62,231 bases of DNA from an uncultured Collinsella sp. (GCA_900542635.1 UQOJ01000006.1:1-62231), one strand, 5' to 3'. Positions 1 through 11,179 are shown, counted from the first letter of the stretch. Notes: generated by a model from the letters alone, not told the origin. Program-made: numbers and translations.

Positions 1-1
1 A

Positions 2-64
2 AAGATCGAGTCGTCCTCGCAGACGCTCAAGCAGGAATACCTCGATACATACGAGGGAGGGTGA
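2..64 (+). CDS. 3' end of an unidentified gene (partial)
   Basis: An open frame enters from the left edge and ends at TGA 62-64. It encodes about 20 residues, with a Ser/Gln/Lys/Glu-rich stretch and a Tyr-Glu-Gly-Gly end. The ribosome binding site of the next gene lies inside its last codons, which suggests the two genes are translated from one transcript. Too little remains to name a family. Confidence 0.4.
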   Translation, partial: KIESSSQTLKQEYLDTYEGG

Positions 65-69
65 ATGAC

Positions 70-414
70 ATGAAACTATTTGAACAGCTGAAGTCCAATG
101 CGTCGCGCATGGCTGTCTACGCCATCCTCGTGGCAACGGCTTTATGCGGAATCGCGGCACCCGTCTATGCGCTCAACGGAGAGAAAGGCGATGTCGAACC
201 CCTGTACATGGCTTCGACGGTTAAAGACCGGTACAAAGCCTTCTCTGGAAAAATGTTTTACGTAGCAGAGTACGACATGACCTACCGTGAGCTTCGCTAC
301 AACAAGGGCTACGACTATCTAGGCGCAGAGGCAATCAGCTATACGTCGGGTTGGTACCGCTCCAACTATGGACACATAACCCAGTTCAAGTGTAACTACC
401 GTGTGTACAACTAA
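70..414 (+). CDS. small secreted protein of unknown function
   Basis: The product is 114 residues. It has a charged N-terminus, a hydrophobic segment at about residues 14-30 and an Ala-rich region ending in VYA, which reads as a signal peptide. The mature part is rich in Tyr and Asn (for example YNKGYDYLG and YRSNYGH) and has one Cys, with no recognised domain. ATG 70 was chosen because GGGAGGG at 56-62 sits about 8 bases upstream; an in-frame GTG at 61 has no such spacing. It follows the preceding gene directly and is closed by a strong terminator, so it is probably the last gene of an operon lying mostly outside the window. The function is unknown. Confidence 0.6.
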   Translation: MKLFEQLKSNASRMAVYAILVATALCGIAAPVYALNGEKGDVEPLYMASTVKDRYKAFSGKMFYVAEYDMTYRELRYNKGYDYLGAEAISYTSGWYRSNYGHITQFKCNYRVYN

Positions 415-429
415 AGCAACCGGCCGGGA

Positions 430-464
430 CGAGGGGTGACGCAAAAGCGTCGCCCCTCGTTTTT
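430..464 (+). terminator. rho-independent terminator
   Basis: A 13-base stem with loop AAAA is followed by five T. It closes the operon ending at 414. Confidence 0.85.
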
Positions 465-498
465 AACCATGTCAACTGAACCTAGTTCAGTTTGGTTG
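465..498. repeat. imperfect palindrome, possible operator
   Basis: AACTGAA and TTCAGTT face each other around CTAG-centred bases, and AACC/GGTT flank them further out. There is no T run, so it is not an obvious terminator. It lies between the first operon and the L31 promoter and could be a protein-binding site. This is inference only. Confidence 0.3.
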
Positions 499-555
499 AT
501 TTCCGATCTCAGCCGAACACATTGAGCGGAAAGGCCGTTCCCGCAGTCAGTCGAA

Positions 556-588
556 CGTCCCCGGGGCCCTTCTCAGGCCCCGGGGACG
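556..588. terminator. strong GC-rich hairpin (13 bp perfect stem)
   Basis: CGTCCCCGGGGCC pairs perfectly with GGCCCCGGGGACG across a 7-base loop. The bases after it are only weakly T-rich (ATTTT), so termination is plausible but not certain. Confidence 0.45.
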
Positions 589-668
589 GCATTTTCCCAG
601 TTGAAGGAACGGTGGAGATGTGTTTCGATGGGTCAGATTCGTGTCGTTCCGAAAAGACCGTGAACCTT

Positions 669-697
669 TTGTGGGACACGCGGCGCCGTGGTACCAT
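669..697 (+). promoter_or_regulatory. putative rpmE promoter
   Basis: TTGTGG at 669-674 and TACCAT at 692-697 are separated by 17 bases, a reasonable sigma-70 type promoter. Downstream in the leader, GTCTTGGT (711-718) pairs perfectly with ACCAAGAC (724-731), a small hairpin upstream of the L31 start that could take part in autoregulation. Confidence 0.4.
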
Positions 698-781
698 AGC
701 CGAGTTTGTTGTCTTGGTCGGAAACCAAGACGCCTTATGCGCTGATCGGTAACCAGCGCCTGACCAATAAGGAGTCCTACC

Positions 782-1207
782 ATGAAGCAGGGTATCCATC
801 CCCAGTATGTCGAGTGCACGGTGACGTGCTCCTGCGGCAACACCTTCAAGACGCACGCTACCGTGTCCGAGATGAAGGTTGAGCTTTGCAACGAGTGCCA
901 CCCGTTCTACACCGGCCAGCAGAAGTTCGTCGACACCGGTGGACGCGTCCAGCGCTTCGCCGACAAGTTCGGTGGCGCCGCTGCCGCCCAGCTCAAGAAG
1001 GCCGAGGAGGCCAAGGCTGCCAAGGCTGCCAAGGCTGCTGAGGCCGAGGCCGCTCGCAAGGCCGCCGCTGAGGCTAAGGCTGCCGAGAAGGCTAAGCGTG
1101 CTGCTAAGTTTGCCGAGGAGGCTGCCAAGCAGGCCGCCGAGGCTCCCGCAGAGGCTCCCGTCGAGGAGGCCGCTGCCGAGGCCGAGACCACCGAGGCTGC
1201 TGAGTAA
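782..1207 (+). CDS. rpmE: 50S ribosomal protein L31 with long C-terminal tail
   Basis: Residues 1 to about 65 are a typical zinc-type L31: MKQGIHPQY start, Cys16 and Cys18, then Cys36 and Cys39 in CNECHPFYTG, and an FVDTGGRV-like end. L31 proteins are usually about 70 residues, but this one has 141. The extra 75 are almost only Ala, Lys and Glu (many EAKAAK-like units), later Pro/Glu-rich, and would form a charged helix or disordered tail. AAGGAG at 769-774 gives good spacing to ATG 782. The gene stands alone between a putative promoter and a terminator. The L31 identity is secure; the role of the tail is unknown. Confidence 0.95.
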   Translation: MKQGIHPQYVECTVTCSCGNTFKTHATVSEMKVELCNECHPFYTGQQKFVDTGGRVQRFADKFGGAAAAQLKKAEEAKAAKAAKAAEAEAARKAAAEAKAAEKAKRAAKFAEEAAKQAAEAPAEAPVEEAAAEAETTEAAE

Positions 1208-1240
1208 ATAGCTCGCCGAGGAATCGCTCGCATTCATGGC

Positions 1241-1283
1241 AAAAGGGCCGTGCATCCAATTGGGTGCGCGGCCCTTTTCTTTT
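1241..1283 (+). terminator. rho-independent terminator of rpmE
   Basis: AAAAGGGCCGTGCA pairs with a GTGCGCGGCCCTTTT arm, followed by more T. It lies 34 bases after the L31 stop. Confidence 0.85.
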
Positions 1284-1284
1284 A

Positions 1285-1352
1285 TTGGTGCAAACCAACC
1301 TGTCCCCATGACACCAAATCGGTGCGAAGGGGGACAGGTCCGTTTGCACCAA
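1285..1352. repeat. family A palindromic repeat, copy 1
   Basis: The left arm TTGGTGCAAAC...CCTGTCCCC faces a right arm GGGGGACAGG...GTTTGCACCAA. Related palindromes with the same GGGGACAGGT and GGTGCAAAC words occur at 36764-36811 and 52169-52231. Confidence 0.7.
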
Positions 1353-1382
1353 ATGATAGAGATGCAGCGTTTGCCCAGATAA

Positions 1383-1419
1383 AACCTGCCAAAATAAACC
1401 TGTCCCTTTTTGGCAGGTT
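1383..1419. repeat. family A2 repeat, copy 1
   Basis: AACCTGCCAAAA and TTTTTGGCAGGTT form the arms, with AAACCTGTCCC inside. A near-identical copy lies at 13513-13549 in the same orientation. Confidence 0.7.
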
Positions 1420-1548
1420 GGTCGTAGTTATTACGTGGCGGTCGAGGTCGACCGTATAGGTCGCGCCTTGTTTGGCTAAAGTACAATCATCTGTGTTTAA
1501 CTCGCCCGCAACTGCACGACGTGGGCGATGGCCAAAAAGGAAAACCAC

Positions 1549-4355
<2,807 letters not shown>

Positions 4356-4356
<1 letters not shown>

Positions 4357-5504
4357 TGGCTGAGGCTTTAGAGGTAACGCCCGCCGAGCTGGACGCGTTT
4401 GCGGATCGGCTCGGCGAGGTCGAGTCGTATCTCCATTTGGACGAAAAGCGCACGCGCGTGACCGAGCTCGAGGCTAAAAGCGTGGCCCCCGGCTTTTGGG
4501 ATGACGCCGACGCTGCCCGTGCCACCATGGAGGAGATCGCGCGCACCAAGGAAGATATCGCTGCCGTGGACACCGCGCGCGGCGAGCTTTCCGATGCCCG
4601 CGCCGCGCTGGAGCTTGCCGAGGAGATGGGGGATGACCCCGACGCCTCCGCCCTTCGCGAGGAGGCTGCGGCCACGGCTGAGCGCCTGGCCCGCGCCATC
4701 GATGAGCTTGAGCTTTCGAGCTGGTTTACCGGTGAGTTCGATCACGGCGATGCCATTGTGACTATCAAGCCCGGACAGGGTGGTCTGGAGGCCCAGGACT
4801 GGACCTTCATGCTCTTTAAGATGTACATGAAGTACTGCCAGCGTCGCGGCTGGAAGGTCACCATCAACGACTGTCCCGCAGCCGAGGTCATCGGCATCGA
4901 CCGCGCGACCTTTACCGTCGAGGGCAAGGACGCATTTGGCATGCTGCGCGCCGAGGCCGGCGTCCACCGCTTGGTTCGCATTAGCCCCACCGACGACAAG
5001 AAGCGCCGCCAGACCACGTTTGCCGGCGTCGAGGTCATCCCCGTGCTACCCGATGATATCGACATCGAGATCAGCCCCGATGACATCCGCGTGGACGTGT
5101 ACCACGCGAGCGGCCCGGGCGGTCAGGGCGTCAACACCACCGACTCCGCCGTGCGCGTGACGCATTTCCCCAGCGGCATTGTGGTTACCTGTCAAAACGA
5201 GCGCAGCCAGATTCAGAACAAGGCCGCGTGCATGCAGATCCTCAAGGCCCGCCTGTACGAGATTGAGCTCGAGAAGCGCGCCGAGGCACTCGATGAGATC
5301 CGCGGACCCAAGACCACGATTGGTTTTGGCAACCAGATTCGCAGCTACGTGCTCTACCCGTACCAGATGGTCAAGGACCTACGCACGGGCGTGGAGACCA
5401 GCAATGTCGAGGCAGTTCTTGACGATGGCGACCTGGACCCGTTTGTTATTGGCTACCATCGCTGGGCCACCGGCAACGCTGACGCGGAGACCCCGTCTGC
5501 TTAA
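4356..5504 (+). CDS. prfB: peptide chain release factor 2 (RF2)
   Basis: RF2 ends translation at UAA and UGA. The 382-residue product has an N-terminal coiled-coil domain and the peptidyl-hydrolysis GGQ motif at 255-257 (SGPGGQGVN). The RF2-type decoding region reads HRLVRISPT at about 204-212. The usual RF2 discriminator is Ser-Pro-Phe; here the third residue is Thr212, resembling the Pro-x-Thr of RF1. The rest (DIDIEISPDDIRVDVYHASGPGGQ, IRSYVLYPYQMVKDLRTGVET) is RF2-like. No in-frame UGA interrupts the start, so the programmed frameshift known from E. coli prfB is absent. It overlaps secA by one base. Confidence 0.93.
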
Positions 5505-5568
5505 ACCGCCCGGGTTTATGTGGAAATGGATTAAAACCCTCCGAGCGGTGTGGTTTTGTATCCAGAGC

Positions 5569-5593
5569 AAACCCTGCGCAGGGGTGGTTTTTG
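5569..5593 (+). terminator. rho-independent terminator of secA-prfB
   Basis: AAACCCTG and CAGGGGTGGTTTTT form a short hairpin with a T run 65 bases after the prfB stop. Confidence 0.6.
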
Positions 5594-5631
5594 TCCGGCG
5601 AATCGGTAGAATCGAATACAAGAAGAAGTTC

Positions 5632-5660
5632 AAAGCGCATCCGATGGGGTGCGCTTTTTT
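5632..5660 (+). terminator. terminator-like hairpin abutting the YitT ribosome site
   Basis: AAAGCGCATCC pairs with GGGTGCGCTTT and runs into six T; GAGGGAGG begins at the very next base. It may end upstream transcription or act as an attenuator for the gene starting at 5673. Confidence 0.65.
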
Positions 5661-5672
5661 GAGGGAGGCAGC

Positions 5673-6563
5673 ATGGCATACCGTCTGGACATCAAGCGCA
5701 TTCTTTCGATGAACTTCTTTCACGACCTGCCCCAGATTATGTTGGGGTGCGCTCTGGCCGCTATTGCGACCGACCTGTTTTTGATTCCCAACGGCCTTGC
5801 TGCCGGTGGCGTTACGGGCCTTGCCACCATTATCCAGGCGGTCGGTGCATCGCGCGGCCTATCGCTTCCCGTTGGTATTCAGACGATCGTGATGAACGCC
5901 TTGCTGTTGTTGGTCGTCATGCGCGAGGGCGGCATGTTCTACGTGGTGCAGACCGCGACGGGCTTTGTGCTGCTGGGCTTCTTTACCGATCTGTTCGCCC
6001 CGTTTGTAGCACCTCTGGCGGATGCGGACCTGATGCTCCCTGCCATGTGGGGCGGCATTATTACGGGCATCGGTTACGGCATGGTGTTGCGCGCCGGCGC
6101 CAACACCGGCGGCTCGGACACGATTGGCCAAATCATCTCGCGTAATACCTCACTGCCCGTGGGCTCGACCGTCATGGCAATCGACGTTGCCGTGTGCGCG
6201 CTGTCGGCTCCGGTCTTTTCAGTCGAAAACGCACTATATGCAGGCCTTTCGATGGTCATTAGCGGCTACGTGATCGATGCCGTGGTCGATGGTGGCAACA
6301 AGCGCCGTATGGTACTCATCATCTCGGACAAGTTCCCTGATATCGCTGCCGATATCATGTATGGCCTGGGTCGTGGTTGTACCAAGTTTAAGGCGACTGG
6401 CATGTATTCGGGTGCCGAGAAGCCGGTGATTATGGTCATCGTGAGCCGTCGAGAGCTCAATACCCTCAAGACGATCGTGCGCGAGCGCGATCCTCACGCC
6501 ATTGTGACGGTCGCTGACGTTACGGAAGCCTTCGGCGAGGGATTCAAGGACATTAGCGCGTAG
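5673..6563 (+). CDS. YitT family membrane protein
   Basis: The 296-residue product has five or six hydrophobic segments in the first two thirds, including a Gly-rich GLAAGGVTGLATI stretch and GANTGGSDTIGQII, typical of the YitT (DUF161) family. The last ~90 residues (KRRMVLIISDKFPDIA to HAIVTVADVTEAFG) form a soluble DUF2179-type domain. No transport function is proven for the family. ATG 5673 was chosen for GAGGGAGG at 5661-5668; an in-frame start at 5649 lies inside the hairpin and is unlikely. The gene stands alone, downstream of secA-prfB. Confidence 0.85.
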   Translation: MAYRLDIKRILSMNFFHDLPQIMLGCALAAIATDLFLIPNGLAAGGVTGLATIIQAVGASRGLSLPVGIQTIVMNALLLLVVMREGGMFYVVQTATGFVLLGFFTDLFAPFVAPLADADLMLPAMWGGIITGIGYGMVLRAGANTGGSDTIGQIISRNTSLPVGSTVMAIDVAVCALSAPVFSVENALYAGLSMVISGYVIDAVVDGGNKRRMVLIISDKFPDIAADIMYGLGRGCTKFKATGMYSGAEKPVIMVIVSRRELNTLKTIVRERDPHAIVTVADVTEAFGEGFKDISA

Positions 6564-6770
6564 GGTCGATCGCGTTCCATCCAAAAGACGTTCACATTGA
6601 TAAACCGTTTCATCAGCGGTTCTGCCTGCTAAATTGTTCAAATAATGATAAAAACTCTGGTAAAGCCATCAGTTTCCAGCATAATGAATGACGTACGTGC
6701 ATTGCGGCTGTGTTGGGATTACCTTCGGTGCCGTGCGCATTTTGTCTAATGAGGATGAAAGGAAGGCACA

Positions 6771-7601
6771 ATGAGCGACGAAGAGCTCAAAAAGGTTGCC
6801 AACGAGGTGAGAAAGGGCATCGTCACCGGCGTGCACGCTGCCAAGTCCGGCCATCCGGGCGGTTCGCTCGGCGCTGCCGACATCATGACCTATCTGTACT
6901 TTGAGGAAATGAACGTCGACCCTGCCGACCCCCGCAAGGCCGACCGCGACCGCTTCGTGCTTTCCAAGGGTCACTGCGCGCCTGGTCTGTACGCCGTGCT
7001 CGCCGAGCGCGGATTCTTCCCCAAGGAGGATCTCGAGACGCTGCGCCACATCGGCAGCCACCTGCAGGGCCATCCCAACATGAACGACACCCCGGGCGTC
7101 GACATGTCCACCGGCTCGCTCGGCCAGGGCATCTCCGCCGCCGTGGGCATGGCCGTTGCCGCCAAGCACTGGGGCGACGACTATCGCACCTACGCCCTGC
7201 TGGGCGATGGCGAGAGCGAGGAGGGCCAGGTCTGGGAGGCCGCCATGTTTGCCGGCAACCAGCAGCTCGACAACCTCTGCGTGATCGTCGACCATAACGG
7301 CCTGCAGATCGACGGCCCCGTCGAGGAGGTCAACGACCCCATGCCGCTCGCCGACAAGTTCCGCGCCTTCAAGTTCCATGTGGTGGAGCTCGCCGACGGC
7401 AACGATTTCGATCAGATCCGCGCCGCCTTTGCCGAGGCTCGCGCTACTAAGGGCCAGCCGACCGCCATTATCGCCGAGACCATGAAGGGCAAGGGCGTTT
7501 CCTTTATGGAGAACCAGGTTGGTTGGCACGGCAAGGCCCCCAACGATGAACAGTTTGAGCAGGCCATGGCAGAGCTCACGGCCGCCGGAGAGGAGCTCTA
7601 G
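6771..7601 (+). CDS. transketolase, N-terminal (thiamine diphosphate) subunit
   Basis: This is half of a split transketolase, which moves two-carbon units between sugar phosphates in the pentose phosphate pathway. The 276 residues carry SGHPGGSLGAADI, SKGHCAPGLYAVL, and the ThDP/metal motif GDGESEEGQVWEA followed by a later DHNGLQIDG Asn. Split transketolases of this size are normal in many anaerobes, so this is not a broken gene. The next gene starts 2 bases after this stop. A promoter probably lies in 6564-6770, where an AT-rich stretch (TTGTTCAAATAATGATAAAAAC) is seen, but no exact boxes are claimed. Confidence 0.93.
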   Translation: MSDEELKKVANEVRKGIVTGVHAAKSGHPGGSLGAADIMTYLYFEEMNVDPADPRKADRDRFVLSKGHCAPGLYAVLAERGFFPKEDLETLRHIGSHLQGHPNMNDTPGVDMSTGSLGQGISAAVGMAVAAKHWGDDYRTYALLGDGESEEGQVWEAAMFAGNQQLDNLCVIVDHNGLQIDGPVEEVNDPMPLADKFRAFKFHVVELADGNDFDQIRAAFAEARATKGQPTAIIAETMKGKGVSFMENQVGWHGKAPNDEQFEQAMAELTAAGEEL

Positions 7602-7602
7602 G

Positions 7603-8544
7603 ATGGCAGACGTCAAGAAAATCGCCACGCGTGTAAGCTACGGCGAGGCCCTCGTCGAGCTCGCCAACGAGCACGATGACTTTGTGGTCCTCGACGCCGA
7701 CCTGGCCGCCGCCACGCAGACCGGCAAGTTTAAGGCCGCCTGCCCCGACCGCTTCTTCGATGTGGGCATCGCCGAGAGCAACCTGATGGGTGTTGCCGCC
7801 GGTATCGCAACCACCGGCCGCGTCGCCTTCGCGAGCAGCTTTGCCATGTTTGCCGCCGGCCGCGCCTTTGAGCAGGTCCGCAACTCCATCGGCTATCCGC
7901 ACCTTAACGTTAAGATCGGTGCCACGCACGCCGGTATTTCGGTGGGCGAGGACGGTGCCACGCACCAGTGCTGCGAGGATATCGCCCTCATGCGCGTTAT
8001 CCCCGGCATGACCGTTATCGTTCCGGCCGACGACGTCGAGGCCCGCGCCGTGACGCGCGCCGCCTACGAGTGCGACGGTCCGGTGTACATGCGCTTCGCC
8101 CGTCTGGCCTCGCCGGTTATCAACGACCCCGAGACCTACAAGTTCGAGTTGGGCAAGGGCATTGTCATGCGCGAGGGCGCCGATGTGACCATCATCGCCT
8201 GCGGCCTGATGGTCGGCGAGGCTCTCGAGGCCGCCGAGCAGCTCGCTGCCGAGGGCATCGACGCCGAGGTCATCAACATGCACACCATCAAGCCCATCGA
8301 TGCCGATCTGATCGTCAAGAGCGCCACCAAGACCGGCCACGTCGTGACCGTCGAGGAGCACTCTGTGATCGGTGGCCTGGGCAGCGCCGTTGCCGACGTC
8401 CTGTGCGAGCAGTGCCCGACGCCGCTCAAGAAGATCGGTGTCAACGACACCTTCGGTGAGTCTGGCCCGGGTGCCGAGCTCTTGCACAAGTATGGCCTGG
8501 ACGCCGCCAACATCGTGGCGACCACCAAGGAGTTCTTGGCATAA
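7603..8544 (+). CDS. transketolase, C-terminal (pyrimidine-binding) subunit
   Basis: The second half of the split transketolase has 313 residues. VLDADLAAATQTGKF and FDVGIAESNLMGVAAGIA carry the conserved Glu that activates the thiamine ring. The last ~120 residues (ADVTIIACGLMVGEALEAAEQL to TFGESGPGAELLHKYGL) are the transketolase C-terminal domain. ATG 7603 begins 1 base after the preceding TAG, with GGAGAGGAG inside the end of the upstream gene as ribosome site. The two products are expected to form a complex. Confidence 0.93.
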   Translation: MADVKKIATRVSYGEALVELANEHDDFVVLDADLAAATQTGKFKAACPDRFFDVGIAESNLMGVAAGIATTGRVAFASSFAMFAAGRAFEQVRNSIGYPHLNVKIGATHAGISVGEDGATHQCCEDIALMRVIPGMTVIVPADDVEARAVTRAAYECDGPVYMRFARLASPVINDPETYKFELGKGIVMREGADVTIIACGLMVGEALEAAEQLAAEGIDAEVINMHTIKPIDADLIVKSATKTGHVVTVEEHSVIGGLGSAVADVLCEQCPTPLKKIGVNDTFGESGPGAELLHKYGLDAANIVATTKEFLA

Positions 8545-8593
8545 GGCAGGAAGAGGCAAAGTATCGCTTCAGCAACCGCATGCAATCCATAAC

Positions 8594-8627
8594 AGGGGCG
8601 TCCTCAAAGAGGACGCCCCTGGTTTTT
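8594..8627 (+). terminator. rho-independent terminator of the transketolase operon
   Basis: AGGGGCGTCCTC pairs perfectly with GAGGACGCCCCT over an AAA loop, followed by GGTTTTT. Confidence 0.92.
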
Positions 8628-8993
8628 GTCGGCAACAAACAAATTAGGCCCGCACCAAGTAAAGGCTTTCTCCGGGAAATGGGCCCAGACCAGCAAAGTG
8701 CAATTCAGCCCCCAAGCATGGCGCTGCTGCACCCAAGCAAAACGCGGCGACCCCTTAGTTACCGCAGGCCGGGCACAGGGTTACTCTCCAAATCTTTCCG
8801 CAGGACGGAGGAGCCCCCGCAGCGCGAAGCGCGCAGCGGGGGCTCCGACATGTCCGAGGACGATTTGGAGAGTAACCCTGTGCCCGGCCGACGGGATCCC
8901 TAAGCCCGCCATGCTTCTTATGTGCAGCAAAGCTAATGCTGCTAAAATACTAAGCGCTCATGTAGTTTAAACGCACGACGATAAGGAGCACCA
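8628..8993. other. intergenic region upstream of ftsE
   Basis: Apart from the nested hairpin, the stretch holds the probable ftsE promoter: an AT-rich GCTAAAATACT lies at about 8940-8950, 45 bases before the start. No credible coding frame was seen. Confidence 0.4.
8767..8889. repeat. 123-base nested hairpin with perfect 28 bp arms
   Basis: Bases 8767-8794 (GGCCGGGCACAGGG...) and 8862-8889 are exact reverse complements over 28 bases. Inside, GGAGCCCCCGC (8810-8820) pairs with GCGGGGGCTCC (8836-8846), and GCGC-GAA-GCGC closes the tip. Outside, AAGCATGGCG (from about 8713) and CGCCATGCTT (about 8908-8917) repeat the symmetry imperfectly. It has no T run and no coding frame, and lies between the transketolase terminator and ftsE. 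It could be a small non-autonomous element, a structured RNA or a cruciform site. Confidence 0.7.
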
Positions 8994-10214
8994 GTGGGTA
9001 ACCACTTCCGTACCTCCGGTGCGGGCGATGATGCCCCCAAGACGCAGACAGGCGTCCAGGGCAGTCGTTTCGCCACTCCGGATTCAGAGGGCCAGCCTGT
9101 TGCTCAGGCCCCCGTTCAGCCGGCAGATCAGGCACAGCCGGCATCCGATCCCTTTGCCTACAATCCAACCAGCGATGTCGCGCTTTCCGGCACGGCGGGT
9201 TTTGAGCCCGTTCAGGCCGTGACCGCTCGCGTGGAGCAGCCTCAGGCTGGTGCCGCCACGCCGCAGCCTACCATGGCCGGCATTCCCGACCCCTTGGCCC
9301 CTGCGACGCCGGCTCCTCAGCCTGCGCAGTCCGGTCTCTTTGCCGCTATTCCCGACCCCACGCAGCCTGCTGCCCCGGTGGTCGAGAGCGATCAGGCAGC
9401 CGAGGTCGCAAGCCTCGATAACGCGCTCAACAACCCCGATTTTACGTCGGTGTTTGCGCCCATCGATCCGCAGGCCAGCCGCAAGAAGATGGCCAAGCAG
9501 GCCGGTGTCGAGCCCGTCATCCTTATGGAGCATGTCACCAAGATCTATCCGGCACAGCCCAACAAGCCTGCACTCGACGACATCAACATCGAGATCTATC
9601 CGGGCGAGTTCGTCTTCCTGGTCGGTCACTCCGGCTCGGGTAAGACCACGCTGCTGTCGACGCTCAACCGCGACGTCAAGCCGACGAGCGGCCGCATCCT
9701 GGTTGCCGGTCAGGACCTCATGAAGATCAAGAACCGCAAGGTTCCGTTCCTGCGCCGCCAGATTGGCGCCGTGTTCCAGGACTTTAAGCTTCTGCCGCAA
9801 AAGACCGCCTACGAAAACGTGGCGTTTGCCCTGCAGTGCATCGGCAAGCCCAAGGGCGTCATTCGCAGCCAGGTGCCCGAGGTGCTGCGCCTGGTCGGTC
9901 TGGCCGATCAGATGGACTCGCTGCCCGACCAGCTTTCCGGTGGCGAGCAGCAGCGCGTTGCCGTCGCCCGTGCTATGGTCAACCGTCCGCCGCTGCTGAT
10001 CTGCGACGAGCCCACGGGCAACCTCGACCCGGCGATCTCGCTGGGCATCATGAAGCTGCTTGAGCGTATTAACCGCACCGGCACCACCGTGATCGTCGCC
10101 ACGCACGACCGCGAGATGGTCGATAGCATGCACCGTCGCGTGATCGCCCTCGAGGGCGGCCACGTCATCCGCGACCAGGAGAGGGGAGGTTACGGCAACT
10201 ATGGCACCAACTAA
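8994..10214 (+). CDS. ftsE: cell division ATPase FtsE with a long disordered N-terminal extension
   Basis: FtsE is the ABC ATPase that, with FtsX, controls cell-wall hydrolases at the septum. The ABC domain starts near residue 174: GHSGSGKTTLL (Walker A), VFQDFKLLPQKTAYENVAFAL, LSGGEQQRVAVARA (signature), LLICDEPTGNLDP (Walker B) and the switch His in ATHDREMVDS. FtsE is usually about 230 residues; this one has 406 because the first ~170 form a Pro/Ala/Gln-rich, low-complexity region. GTG 8994 has AAGGAG at 8982-8987. The frame overlaps ftsX by 14 bases. Confidence 0.93.
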   Translation: MGNHFRTSGAGDDAPKTQTGVQGSRFATPDSEGQPVAQAPVQPADQAQPASDPFAYNPTSDVALSGTAGFEPVQAVTARVEQPQAGAATPQPTMAGIPDPLAPATPAPQPAQSGLFAAIPDPTQPAAPVVESDQAAEVASLDNALNNPDFTSVFAPIDPQASRKKMAKQAGVEPVILMEHVTKIYPAQPNKPALDDINIEIYPGEFVFLVGHSGSGKTTLLSTLNRDVKPTSGRILVAGQDLMKIKNRKVPFLRRQIGAVFQDFKLLPQKTAYENVAFALQCIGKPKGVIRSQVPEVLRLVGLADQMDSLPDQLSGGEQQRVAVARAMVNRPPLLICDEPTGNLDPAISLGIMKLLERINRTGTTVIVATHDREMVDSMHRRVIALEGGHVIRDQERGGYGNYGTN

Positions 10215-11121
10215 CGTGGGCTACTCCTTCAAAGAGGCAATCAGCCACTTCTTCCGTAACTGGACTACCTCGCTCGGCGCCGTCATCACGATCTTCCTTT
10301 CGCTGTTTATCATCGGCCTGTTCATCATGGGCTCTGCGATGCTGAACTCCGTGATCGGCACCGTCGAGGATCAGGTTGTCATCAACGCGTTCATTAGTGA
10401 TGACGCCGATCAGGCCGATGTTCAGGCTTTTGAGGCCGAGCTTAAGACGTGGAATAACGTCAAGTCCGTGACCTATAAGGACAAGGACGACGCGCTGGCC
10501 GAGTATACGAGCAAGATGTCGGGCAACGCCGACGCCACCATGAGCGCGCTCGATGGCCAGAACCCGCTGCCGGCTTCCTTCGCTATTGAGATGGACGATC
10601 CGTCCAAGGTCGAGAGCACGGCAAAGAAGCTCAAGAAGGATGCCGATTTCCAGAAGATCGCGGATGACGGCGACGTCAACGCGAGCGTGCTGTACGGCCA
10701 GGAGGAAGTGAGCCGCCTGTTCCAGGTGACCAACTACATCCGCATCGCCGCCGTGGTGCTCGTTGGTCTTCTGACCTTTATCGCATTCATCTTCATCAAC
10801 AACACGATTCGCCTGTCCATCACGGCACGTCGTCGTGAGATTGCGATTATGCGTCTGGTCGGCGCCAGCAACGGCTTCATTCGTGGCCCGTTTATCACCG
10901 AGGGCGTGCTGCAGGCCATTTTGGGCTCGCTGCTTTCCATCGGCGTTCTGGAGCTGCTGCGCAATCTGATGATTCCGCGTCTGCAGGAGAGCATCGGCTG
11001 GATGTCGTTTGCCCTGCCGATGCAGTACTACCTGGTGACCTATGCTGCGCTGATTCTGGTCGGCGTGATTATCGGTCTCTTTGGTTCTGCCATCGCCATG
11101 CGCCGCTACCTGCGCGTGTAG
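10201..11121 (+). CDS. ftsX: cell division membrane protein FtsX
   Basis: FtsX is the membrane partner of FtsE. The 306 residues show an N-terminal helix (TSLGAVITIFLSLFIIGLF), a ~130-residue extracytoplasmic domain (EDQVVINAFISDDADQ onward, containing VTYKDKDDALAEY), then three helices. The central motif TARRREIAIMRLVGASNGFIRGPF is typical of the FtsX permease fold. The overlap with ftsE indicates coupled translation and equal amounts of both partners. Confidence 0.95.
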   Translation: MAPTNVGYSFKEAISHFFRNWTTSLGAVITIFLSLFIIGLFIMGSAMLNSVIGTVEDQVVINAFISDDADQADVQAFEAELKTWNNVKSVTYKDKDDALAEYTSKMSGNADATMSALDGQNPLPASFAIEMDDPSKVESTAKKLKKDADFQKIADDGDVNASVLYGQEEVSRLFQVTNYIRIAAVVLVGLLTFIAFIFINNTIRLSITARRREIAIMRLVGASNGFIRGPFITEGVLQAILGSLLSIGVLELLRNLMIPRLQESIGWMSFALPMQYYLVTYAALILVGVIIGLFGSAIAMRRYLRV

Positions 11122-11145
11122 GCATGCTTGGAATTCATCCCTTCC

Positions 11146-11179
11146 AACGGGTCGTCTCTTATGGGGCGGCCCGTTTTTT
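11146..11179 (+). terminator. rho-independent terminator of ftsEX
   Basis: AACGGGTCGTC and GGCGGCCCGTT arms are followed by a run of six T. Confidence 0.8.

Noticed and set aside
492..752. Small gene between the first terminator and rpmE
   Set aside because: The frame runs through hairpins and the promoter region, with no ribosome site and random composition.
6771..8544. Transketolase broken by a frameshift
   Set aside because: Both halves have proper starts, ribosome sites and stops; split transketolases are a known normal form.
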